Shown: piece after piece, positions 1-6,327 of the stretch
Position numbering within the stretch: the first letter of the stretch is position 1
Layout of the letters: each line of letters begins with the position of its first letter
DNA from: an uncultured Alphaproteobacteria bacterium
GTDB taxonomy: Bacteria > Pseudomonadota > Alphaproteobacteria > Puniceispirillales > Puniceispirillaceae
Assembly: GCA_913031555.1 (NCBI GenBank)
Contig: CAJWDO010000039.1
Span: 1 to 10,419 of the forward strand
Length of the DNA: 10,419 nt
Reading direction: 5' to 3'
Notes under the pieces: model-generated
Databases searched by the model: none
Told to the model about the DNA's origin: nothing
The model's input: only the letters and a program-made list of their open reading frames with translations
Translations under genes and position numbers: made by a program

Positions 1-447
1 GTACTCGAAATGATAATCGGCCCAATTACAGAGGTCTCAGGCATGCTCTCTCAATTGGTTCTGCCGGGCGATAATCCCGACGTAGCTGGGCTAGTTATGC
101 GCCACGAGAATGGCGCCGTCTCGACACTGAACGCGGGATATGCGTCGGCAGGCGAAAATTATGTGATGAACATTTATGGTAAAAAGGCCTCCGCACTTTA
201 TACGCTCTCGACGGGCATGCATTATTTGGAGCAAGGTGACAAAGCCCCCGAACATGTCCCATTTGAGAAAAACGATACTATCGCCGAGCAAATGGAAGAG
301 TTCGGAGTCTGTATCCGCGACAACTTGGAACCCGAGGTGGGTGGTGAATGGGCATCCCGATCCCTGGCCGTTATTCGAGCTGGCGTGAAGTCAGCCACAG
401 AGCGCCGGGTAGTTACCATCGACGAAATTATGGAAACGGGTGAGTAG
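1..447 (+). CDS. Gfo/Idh/MocA family oxidoreductase, C-terminal part (5' end cut by the window)
   Basis: The reading frame is open from base 1 and ends at TAG 445-447, so about 148 C-terminal residues are present and the N-terminal NAD(P)-binding Rossmann domain lies outside. The visible part resembles the alpha/beta C-terminal domain of the family. It has a stretch around 'DVAGLVMRHENGAVSTLNAG' (a beta-sheet strand pair), then 'NIYGKKASA' in the position of the usual 'i.GtkG' strand, and a final 'fe.ci...lePevgg..a.rslavi.ag..Sa...r.V.i.e' pattern. These enzymes are NAD(P)-dependent dehydrogenases or reductases of sugars, inositols and related hydroxy compounds; the substrate cannot be told from this half. 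The in-frame ATG at base 10 is internal, because the frame continues upstream without a stop. The gap to the next gene is 251 bases, so it is probably not in the same operon. Its base composition is AT-richer than the genes after about 2.5 kb. Confidence 0.8.
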   Translation, partial: VLEMIIGPITEVSGMLSQLVLPGDNPDVAGLVMRHENGAVSTLNAGYASAGENYVMNIYGKKASALYTLSTGMHYLEQGDKAPEHVPFEKNDTIAEQMEEFGVCIRDNLEPEVGGEWASRSLAVIRAGVKSATERRVVTIDEIMETGE

Positions 448-509
448 CCAGATCACGCTCTCTTCGCCGTTTGCTACGCCTGGAGGCTCACGGAGAGCCA
501 TCGATTTCT

Positions 510-526
510 GCACAAACATTTTGTGC
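510..526. promoter_or_regulatory. Perfect palindrome, candidate operator
   Basis: GCACAAA, CAT, TTTGTGC form a perfect 7-base inverted repeat around a 3-base centre. It lies in the gap upstream of the five-gene operon, and its right arm overlaps the candidate -35 hexamer at 521-526. A 17-base palindrome is the right size for a dimeric winged-helix repressor such as the MarR protein encoded in the operon. That pairing is inference. A short hairpin in the transcript of the upstream gene is an alternative, but no T-rich run follows as in a terminator. Confidence 0.5.
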
Positions 527-549
527 GACCAGGGGAACAGAAATGTAAT
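521..549 (+). promoter_or_regulatory. Candidate sigma70-type promoter for the aromatic-CoA operon
   Basis: TTGTGC (521-526, first three bases match TTGACA) and TGTAAT (544-549, five of six match TATAAT) are separated by exactly 17 bases. The -35 box falls inside the right arm of the palindrome at 510-526, which would let a bound repressor block RNA polymerase. Transcription would start near 555-557, giving a leader of about 140 bases before GTG 699. The match is modest, and other weak -10-like sequences exist in this AT-rich gap, for example GATAAT at 620-625, which lacks a good -35. Confidence 0.35.
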
Positions 550-608
550 AGCGATGGCCTATTTTTAGCAGAGCCGGTAGACGGACAATCCATCATTTTT
601 AATTGGAT

Positions 609-631
609 TAGCCTGAAGCGATAATAGCCTG
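609..631. repeat. Short direct repeat TAGCCTG x2 in the leader region
   Basis: TAGCCTG occurs at 609-615 and again at 625-631, a 16-base repeat distance, between the candidate promoter and the start of the fused flavoenzyme gene. A pair of 7-mers can occur by chance; it is noted because the spacing is about one and a half helical turns. The rest of the 448-698 gap holds no gene that I can support. Confidence 0.25.
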
Positions 632-698
632 CCTGGGCTTGTCGACGTGGGCCAATTTGCTAATCTGCTGCAAAACCATTGAATGGATTACTATTGCT

Positions 699-3011
699 GT
701 GAATAGACCTCTCAAAATCAATATTATTGGCGGCGGGCCTGGCGGCCTGTATTTCTCTCTTTTAATGAAACTCGCGGATGCCCGGCACGATATTACTATT
801 TATGAACGCAACCAAGCAGGCGATACATTTGGCTTTGGTGTCGTCTTCTCCGATGAAACCCTCGACAACTTTATCGGACAGGATCAAGAAACCTACCGAC
901 AAATCCGGGAGGCTTTCGCCTATTGGGACGAGATTGAGGTACGCTATAAAGGCGCCCGAATTCGATCCGGCGGCCATGGGTTTGCCGGCATGTCCCGGCA
1001 AAAATTGCTAGGTATTCTGCAGGGGCGCTGCCGGGATGTGGGCGTCAAAATGCAATTTGGGCACGACATTACCGACATTTCGGCGCATCGAGACGCAGAT
1101 TTGTTGCTAGGCTCGGACGGCGTCAACAGTCTGGTGCGGGAGACTTATAAAGACAGCTTCAAACCGACCATTGATATGCGCCTCACCAAGTTTGTTTGGC
1201 TTGGCACAACGCAGAAATTTGATGCCTTCACCTTTATTTTCAAATCCAACGAACACGGGTGGTTTTACAACCACGCTTATCAATATGGTCAAGGTGTTGG
1301 AAAAGCTGGCGCCACCTGGATTTTAGAGACCCATGAAGATACCTGGAAAAAGGCTGGACTGGACCAGGCGAGTGAAGAACAGACGCTGGCCTATTTTGAA
1401 GAATTGTTCGCTGAGGAATTAGATGGACATAAGCTAATTTCTAACAAATCCATCTGGCGTAACTTTCCCGTCGTCTCAAATGAAAGCTGGCATCATGAGA
1501 ATGTGGTGCTGATTGGAGACGCGGCGCATACCGCACAGTTTTCAATCGGGTCCGGCACCAAAATCGCCATGGAGGGGGCCATTGCCCTGGCTCAATCTCT
1601 AAACGAAGAGGGGTCTGTCGACCAGGCCATTTTGGCCTACGAGGGCAAGCGCCAGATGGAGGTTGCACGATTGCAACGGAGTGCTCTCGTCAGCCTGCAA
1701 TGGTACGAGCATGCCCGACGATTCAACACCATGAAACCGGCACAATATGCCTTTAATTTCCTGACCCGCTCAAAGGGCGTCACCTATGAAAATCTGACAC
1801 TCCGTGATCCGGCCTACGGCAACGGAATCAACGAGTGGTTCGCCGATCTAGTGAACACGGAACAGGGTTTCAACATACCCAATACCCCCTTCCCGGCACC
1901 CATGTTTACCCCGTTCAGGATAGGAAAAATGGTCGTGCCGAACCGGGTCATGGTCTCACCTATGTGCCAATATTCGGCCGAAGATGGTACGCCCACTGAT
2001 TGGCATATGGTTCATCTCGGCGGCATGGCCGTGGGCGGCGCGGGATTGGTGTATACGGAAATGACAAATGTCTCGCGGGAAGGCCGAATAACGCCGGGGT
2101 GCGCTGGGATGTATCAGGACGCGCATGTTCCTGCCTGGAAACGCATCGTCGAGTTTGTCCATACCAACAGCCAGGCCAAGCTATGCATGCAACTGGCCCA
2201 TGCGGGCCGGAAAGGGTCTACGAAATTGCCCTGGTATGGCAGTGATGAGCCCCTGGATGAGGGCAATTGGAAAATTCTATCCGCCTCCGCCATTCCTTTC
2301 AAACCCGGGAGCGACACACCTCAGGAAATGAACCGTTTGGACATGGACAAGGCGCGCGATGATTTCGTTGCTGCCGCCAAACGGGCCGACGAAGCTGGCT
2401 TTGACATGATCGAATTGCATATGGCACATGGGTATTTGCTGAGCTCCTTCATTTCGCCCCTGTCAAACAATCGCTTGGACGAATATGGAGGCAGCCTTGA
2501 GAACCGCCTTCGCTATCCTCTGGAGGTGTTCACAGCGATGCGTGCCACATGGCCTTCCCAAAAACCAATGTCGGTACGGATCTCGGCCACCGACTGGGCA
2601 GGCGACAGCGGCGTTGACGGGAGCGAGGCGGTCGAGATCGCCGAGGCCTTTCGCCAGGCAGGTGTCGATATCGTCGATGTTTCGGCAGGCCAGACATCTA
2701 TCGAGGCCCGCCCGATTTACGGGCGCATGTTCCAGACACCGTTTTCAGACCGGATCCGCAACGAGCGCAATATCCCGACTATGGCAGTTGGCAATATTTA
2801 CGAACCGGACCACGTCAACTCTATCCTGATGGCGGGTCGCGCCGACCTTGTCTGTCTGGCGCGCCCACATCTTGCCAATCCCTACTGGACGCTTCACGCC
2901 GCCGCCGCGCTCGGCGATGACAGCGTGGCATGGCCGGATCCATATCTTCCCGGCCGCGACCAATTGCGACGACTGTCAGAGCGAGGCGAGGGATTTGGAC
3001 TTTCCGTATGA
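699..3011 (+). CDS. Fused FAD monooxygenase / Old Yellow Enzyme-type reductase acting on aromatic acyl-CoA (salicylyl-CoA 5-hydroxylase or 2-aminobenzoyl-CoA monooxygenase/reductase family)
   Basis: Numbered from GTG 699, the product is 770 residues, normal for this fused family. Residues 1 to about 385 are a flavin monooxygenase: GGGPGG at 11-16 binds the FAD ADP part, GSDGVNS at 138-144 is the DG motif, and GDAAHTA at 273-279 is the GD motif. Residues about 400-770 are a YqjM-like flavin reductase with SPMCQYS (Cys423), HMVHLG at 436-441, HAGRK at 501-505 and HMAHGYL with the His574/His577 pair. Known relatives hydroxylate salicylyl-CoA at C5, or hydroxylate and then reduce 2-aminobenzoyl-CoA; the neighbouring genes favour this pathway type, but the substrate is not fixed. 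A TTG at 639 would add 20 residues unlike family N-termini. GTG 699 puts the nucleotide-binding strand at the normal place, yet has no clear ribosome site. Base composition rises in GC within the reductase half. Confidence 0.85.
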   Translation: MNRPLKINIIGGGPGGLYFSLLMKLADARHDITIYERNQAGDTFGFGVVFSDETLDNFIGQDQETYRQIREAFAYWDEIEVRYKGARIRSGGHGFAGMSRQKLLGILQGRCRDVGVKMQFGHDITDISAHRDADLLLGSDGVNSLVRETYKDSFKPTIDMRLTKFVWLGTTQKFDAFTFIFKSNEHGWFYNHAYQYGQGVGKAGATWILETHEDTWKKAGLDQASEEQTLAYFEELFAEELDGHKLISNKSIWRNFPVVSNESWHHENVVLIGDAAHTAQFSIGSGTKIAMEGAIALAQSLNEEGSVDQAILAYEGKRQMEVARLQRSALVSLQWYEHARRFNTMKPAQYAFNFLTRSKGVTYENLTLRDPAYGNGINEWFADLVNTEQGFNIPNTPFPAPMFTPFRIGKMVVPNRVMVSPMCQYSAEDGTPTDWHMVHLGGMAVGGAGLVYTEMTNVSREGRITPGCAGMYQDAHVPAWKRIVEFVHTNSQAKLCMQLAHAGRKGSTKLPWYGSDEPLDEGNWKILSASAIPFKPGSDTPQEMNRLDMDKARDDFVAAAKRADEAGFDMIELHMAHGYLLSSFISPLSNNRLDEYGGSLENRLRYPLEVFTAMRATWPSQKPMSVRISATDWAGDSGVDGSEAVEIAEAFRQAGVDIVDVSAGQTSIEARPIYGRMFQTPFSDRIRNERNIPTMAVGNIYEPDHVNSILMAGRADLVCLARPHLANPYWTLHAAAALGDDSVAWPDPYLPGRDQLRRLSERGEGFGLSV

Positions 3012-3066
3012 AGCGCCGGTAAGGTGCCGGTTATGTGGGCAGGACCGGAATGCAGGCCAGAAATGT

Positions 3067-3071
3067 GGAGG
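3067..3071 (+). promoter_or_regulatory. Ribosome binding site that sets the dehydrogenase start
   Basis: GGAGG lies 5 bases before GTG 3077. Earlier in-frame starts (GTG 3035, ATG 3050, GTG 3065) lack a comparable site, so GTG 3077 is preferred. Confidence 0.7.
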
Positions 3072-3076
3072 AAGAT

Positions 3077-3829
3077 GTGGATTTGTCACATAGAACGGTT
3101 CTCGTGACGGGAGGCGGCAGCGGGCTTGGCCGCGAGCTGGCGGTCGAATTCGCTGGCGCTGGCGCCAGTGTCCATATCTGCGGACGTCGCCGGGAGCCGC
3201 TGGATACCCTTGCAGCCGGACATGACACCATTACCGCACACCAGCTCGACGTCACCGACGAGGGTGCCACCGAGACGATGTTCGACGCCATTGGCCCGGT
3301 TGAGATTGTGATCGCCAACGCCGGCATTGCTGGAAGCGCGCCGCTGCACCGGACGACCAGCGAGATGTGGCACCAGATGATGGCGGTTAATCTGACAGGT
3401 TGCTTCCTGACCTTCCGTGCCGGTCTACAGCGTCTTCGGGCCGCAAAGGCGGAATGGGGCCGCCTCATCGCCATTTCGTCGACCACCGGCCTTTCGGGTC
3501 ATAAATATGCGAGCGCCTACAGCGCCTCGAAACATGGTGTCAACGGACTGGTCCGGTCCGCCGCGGCAGAACTCGCCGGTAGCGGCATCACCGCCAATGC
3601 CCTGTGTCCAGGCTATCTCGATACCGAAATGACCGCCCGCAGCATCGACAACATTATCGCCAAGACCGGCAAGAGCCGGCAGGAGGCCGTTGATATTCTG
3701 GCCGGAATGAGCCCTCTTGGCCGGCTGATTACACCTGATGAGGTCTGCAAGGCGGCGCTGTGGTTGTGTGGCCCGGGGTCGGATGCCGTCAATGGGCAGA
3801 CGATCGCCATAAATGGTGGTGAAAGATGA
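3077..3829 (+). CDS. Short-chain dehydrogenase/reductase (SDR), probable CoA-ester pathway dehydrogenase
   Basis: From GTG 3077 the protein has 250 residues, the classical SDR length. It carries the full motif set: TGGGSGLG at 11-18 for the dinucleotide, NAG at 81-83, Asn105, and the catalytic set Ser135, Tyr148 and Lys152 in YSASK, followed by a PG turn. After the second strand the sequence reads CGRRRE with no acidic residue, which in classical SDRs usually goes with NADP(H) preference; this is inference. It starts 65 bases after the fused flavoenzyme gene and its stop overlaps the MarR start by 4 bases (ATGA). The place in the operon suggests oxidation or reduction of an alicyclic or 3-hydroxyacyl-CoA intermediate after ring hydroxylation and reduction. 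The exact substrate cannot be read from the sequence. Confidence 0.88.
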   Translation: MDLSHRTVLVTGGGSGLGRELAVEFAGAGASVHICGRRREPLDTLAAGHDTITAHQLDVTDEGATETMFDAIGPVEIVIANAGIAGSAPLHRTTSEMWHQMMAVNLTGCFLTFRAGLQRLRAAKAEWGRLIAISSTTGLSGHKYASAYSASKHGVNGLVRSAAAELAGSGITANALCPGYLDTEMTARSIDNIIAKTGKSRQEAVDILAGMSPLGRLITPDEVCKAALWLCGPGSDAVNGQTIAINGGER

Positions 3830-4314
3830 ACCTGCATTCGACTGTTGCGACACGCAATGACTCCGGGAAGGAAGGTGCGGCAGCACTGTCGAAACAGCGG
3901 CTGCGGGTCTGGCTGCGACTGCTGGAAAAGAACCGCGGGACACTAGGACAGCTTCGCGCGTCACTGCGGGCCGAGTTCAATACCACCCTACCTCGGTTCG
4001 ATGTGATGGCCACGCTTGACCGTCATCGTGAAGGGTTGCGAATGAGTCATCTTTCGGCCCATCTGAAGGTCTCGAACGGCAATGTGACCGGCATTGTCGA
4101 CAGTCTGATCCAAGAGGGCCTTGTAACGCGCGAGGTTGTCCATGAAGACAAGCGCGCCGCGACAGTGCGTCTGACGCCACTTGGCGTTGAGCGTTTCTCC
4201 CTCATGGCCTGCGCCCACGAGGCGTGGATCGACTCCATCTTTTCACGGCTGGACGGTGATGCGCTGGAGCAGCTCTCAAGCCTTCTGGATCAACTTCAAG
4301 GAGATGCCAAGTGA
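3826..4314 (+). CDS. MarR family transcriptional regulator
   Basis: The 162-residue protein has the MarR winged-helix layout. N-terminal dimerisation helices (about 22-50) are followed by a helix starting near LPRFDVMATL (55-64), a helix-turn-helix with recognition helix about 83-99, and a beta wing with the family pattern DKRAATVRLT (108-117). A C-terminal dimer helix follows. MarR proteins are dimeric repressors or activators that respond to small ligands; several control aromatic degradation and sense aryl-CoA thioesters (BadR, CouR and FerR are examples). The gene overlaps the SDR gene by 4 bases upstream (ATGA) and the crotonase gene by 4 bases downstream (GTGA), so it is translated as part of the operon and would make a feedback loop. 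A possible target is the palindrome at 510-526. The first 20 residues are poorly conserved in type, and a later start cannot be excluded. Confidence 0.88.
   Translation: MNLHSTVATRNDSGKEGAAALSKQRLRVWLRLLEKNRGTLGQLRASLRAEFNTTLPRFDVMATLDRHREGLRMSHLSAHLKVSNGNVTGIVDSLIQEGLVTREVVHEDKRAATVRLTPLGVERFSLMACAHEAWIDSIFSRLDGDALEQLSSLLDQLQGDAK
4298..4303 (+). promoter_or_regulatory. Ribosome binding site that sets the crotonase start
   Basis: AAGGAG sits 7 bases before GTG 4311, inside the end of the MarR gene. The next in-frame ATG, at 4320, would be 16 bases away, so the GTG is preferred. Confidence 0.7.
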
Positions 4315-5123
4315 CCACAATGCGAAATTATGCACCGACGCATTTCAACTGGCGGTGGGACGCGCGCATTGCCACCGTCAGCCTTTATGGTGCCGCACGC
4401 AAGAACCCGCTGACCTTTGAGAGCTATACCGAACTTCGCGACATGTTTCGCGAACTGCCCTACGCCGAGGATGTCGATGCGGTGCTGCTGACCTCGAATG
4501 AGGGAAATTTCTGCTCTGGCGGTGATGTGCATGACATTATCGGGCCGCTCGTCGAGATGGACATCACGCAGCTGCTTGCCTTCACCCGCATGACGGGCGA
4601 TCTGGTCAAGGCGATGCTGTCCTGCGGCAAGCCTGTCATCGCTGCCGTTGATGGCAGCTGTGCCGGTGCTGGTGCGATCCTGGCGATGGCCGCAGACATG
4701 CGGCTTGCCACCCCAAGGGCGAATGTCGCCTTTCTGTTCACACGCGTCGGCCTCGCAGGCTGTGACATGGGGGCATGCGCATTGTTACCGCGCATCATCG
4801 GTCAGGGACGCGCCGCCGAACTGCTGTATACCGGCAGGACGCTGCAGGCTGACGAGGGGCTGGCCTGGGGCTTCTGGAACGCTGTTCATCCTGTTAAGGA
4901 AATAGACGCCGCTGCCCGCACTTTGGCGGAGCGCATTTCCAGTGGCCCGAATTTCGCGCATATGATGACCAAGACCCAGCTCAATCAGGAATGGTCAATG
5001 AGTCTGGAAACAGCCATCGAGAGCGAGGCGCAGGCGCAGGCAATTTGCATGCAGACCGAGGATTTCCGACGCGCCTATCGTGCCTTTGTCGCAAAGGACA
5101 AACCCGTTTTCGAGGGCAACTGA
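4311..5123 (+). CDS. Crotonase-fold (enoyl-CoA hydratase/isomerase family) protein lacking both hydratase glutamates
   Basis: The protein is 270 residues, starting at GTG 4311 in a GTGA overlap with the MarR stop. The fold markers are clear: the oxyanion-hole segments NFCSGGDV (66-73) and GSCAGAGA (115-122), and a later LLPRIIG (158-164). In the rat mitochondrial hydratase, catalysis uses Glu144 and Glu164. By my manual alignment these positions here are Ile (in GAGAILAMAAD) and Thr or Arg (in FTRVGLAG), while an Asp (Asp152, in GCDMG) lies near the active site. The protein is therefore more likely an isomerase or a C-C bond hydrolase than a plain hydratase. In the 2-aminobenzoyl-CoA route, ring opening of a cyclic beta-keto thioester would suit such an enzyme; this is inference. 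It overlaps the acyl-CoA dehydrogenase start by one base (TGATG). Confidence 0.85.
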   Translation: MTTMRNYAPTHFNWRWDARIATVSLYGAARKNPLTFESYTELRDMFRELPYAEDVDAVLLTSNEGNFCSGGDVHDIIGPLVEMDITQLLAFTRMTGDLVKAMLSCGKPVIAAVDGSCAGAGAILAMAADMRLATPRANVAFLFTRVGLAGCDMGACALLPRIIGQGRAAELLYTGRTLQADEGLAWGFWNAVHPVKEIDAAARTLAERISSGPNFAHMMTKTQLNQEWSMSLETAIESEAQAQAICMQTEDFRRAYRAFVAKDKPVFEGN

Positions 5124-6274
5124 TGGCGGACCGCAGCTTCCTTGACTGGCCGTTTCTTGACGACCACCATCGCCTGCTGGCCGCGGATCTCGAAGCCTGG
5201 TGCGCTGCAAATCTGCCGGTCGACCACACCGATGTCGACGCTGCCTGCCGGAACCTTGTTACGAGGCTTGGCGCCGACGGCTGGCTGGGACATTCGGCCA
5301 ATATGGAGCGGCCGGAACTCGATCTGCGCGCGCTCTGCCTTATGCGCGAGACGCTGGCGCGCCATGACGGTCTCGCCGATTTCGCCTTCGCGATGCAGGG
5401 ACTTGGCATGGGGCCGGTCACCCTGTTTGGCGACGAACAGCAAAAGCAATGGCTGCTGCAAACAATGGCGGGAACGGCCGTTGCCGGGTTCGCCCTGTCA
5501 GAGCCGGCGAGCGGTTCGGATGTCGCCAATCTTGCCACCACCGCCTCGCCGGATGGTGACGACTGGGTCATTAACGGGGAAAAGACCTGGATTTCGAATG
5601 GTGGCATAGCCGATATCTACACCGTATTTGCCCGGACCGGCGAGGGGCCGGGCGCGAGGGGACTGTCCTGTTTTCTTGTACCGGCCGACACGCCCGGCAT
5701 CACGATCGAGGAACGGATCGATGTTATCGCGCCGCATCCGCTGGCGCGTTTAACCTTTGCCAATATGCGGCTTCCCGCAAGCGCCCTGATCGGCACCGCC
5801 GGCAAGGGGTTCGGAATGGCCATGGCGGTGCTTGATATCTTTCGCTCGACTGTCGGGGCGGCGGCCCTTGGCTTTGCGCGGCGCGCCCTTGATGAAGCTC
5901 TGGGCAGGGTCTCGACACGCGAGCTTTTCGGCGCACCAATGGCCGCGATGCCGACAGTTCAGTCAAGCCTCGCCGAAATGGCGCTCGACGTGGATGCCGC
6001 GGCATTGCTGATTTACCGCGCCGCCTGGACCAAGGATGATGGCGCGGCCCGAATCAGTCGTGAGGCCTCGATGGCGAAACTCCATGCAACCGAGATCGCC
6101 CAGTCTGTAATAGACAAGGCCGTTCAACTGCATGGTGGTGACGGCGTCCGCAGCGGCCAGATGGTCGAGAGGCTATATCGCGAAATTCGCGCGCTCCGCA
6201 TTTACGAGGGTGCCAGCGAGGTTCAGAAACTGATCATTGCCCGCCAGATCCTTGACGGGGTGGCGGAAAACTGA
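5123..6274 (+). CDS. Acyl-CoA dehydrogenase
   Basis: ATG 5123 shares one base with the crotonase stop (TGATG) and has GAGGG six bases upstream. A longer frame reaching back to 4991 only runs through the crotonase gene. The 383-residue product has the standard three-part fold: an N-terminal helical domain, the middle beta domain with FALSEPASGSDVANL (123-137) and GEKTWISNGG (152-161), and a C-terminal helical domain ending in IYEGASEVQKL (360-370). Glu362 is in the place of the catalytic base of medium-chain type enzymes (YEG motif). It oxidises a CoA thioester to the alpha,beta-enoyl form, passing electrons to electron-transfer flavoprotein. Its place in the operon suggests an alicyclic or ring-opened dicarboxylyl-CoA substrate. 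It is the last gene of the operon; the 53 bases to the convergent gene contain no convincing terminator. Confidence 0.9.
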   Translation: MADRSFLDWPFLDDHHRLLAADLEAWCAANLPVDHTDVDAACRNLVTRLGADGWLGHSANMERPELDLRALCLMRETLARHDGLADFAFAMQGLGMGPVTLFGDEQQKQWLLQTMAGTAVAGFALSEPASGSDVANLATTASPDGDDWVINGEKTWISNGGIADIYTVFARTGEGPGARGLSCFLVPADTPGITIEERIDVIAPHPLARLTFANMRLPASALIGTAGKGFGMAMAVLDIFRSTVGAAALGFARRALDEALGRVSTRELFGAPMAAMPTVQSSLAEMALDVDAAALLIYRAAWTKDDGAARISREASMAKLHATEIAQSVIDKAVQLHGGDGVRSGQMVERLYREIRALRIYEGASEVQKLIIARQILDGVAEN

Positions 6275-6327
6275 ACCTCCCTCGACAGGCGGCACGATGC
6301 ACCCTGTTCCGGCTTCGCGAAAAAATG

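Noticed and set aside
485..499. GGCTC / GAGCC inverted repeat after the first gene as a terminator
   Set aside because: Only five base pairs and no adequate T run follows; too weak to call.
639..698. TTG-initiated 20-residue extension of the fused flavoenzyme
   Set aside because: Family members start a few residues before the GGGPGG motif, so GTG 699 fits better. Neither start has a good ribosome site, so some doubt remains.
3425..3964. Open frame of 179 codons on the - strand across the SDR/MarR junction
   Set aside because: It spans two real genes on the other strand and shows no motif; composition-driven.
4991..5122. 44-residue N-terminal extension of the acyl-CoA dehydrogenase
   Set aside because: It runs inside the crotonase gene in another frame and has no family similarity. 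ATG 5123 has GAGGG at good spacing and a TGATG junction.
4981..5607. Open frame of 208 codons on the - strand opposite the crotonase and acyl-CoA dehydrogenase genes
   Set aside because: Its product is Ser/Arg/Pro-rich with no recognisable fold, and it opposes two clearly conserved genes.
6275..6327. Possible bidirectional terminator between the convergent operons
   Set aside because: Only an imperfect stem (ACAGG 6285-6289 with CCTGT 6303-6307, plus a 3-base inner stem) is present, and the A run at 6320-6325 is not placed after it on either strand in the way a terminator needs.
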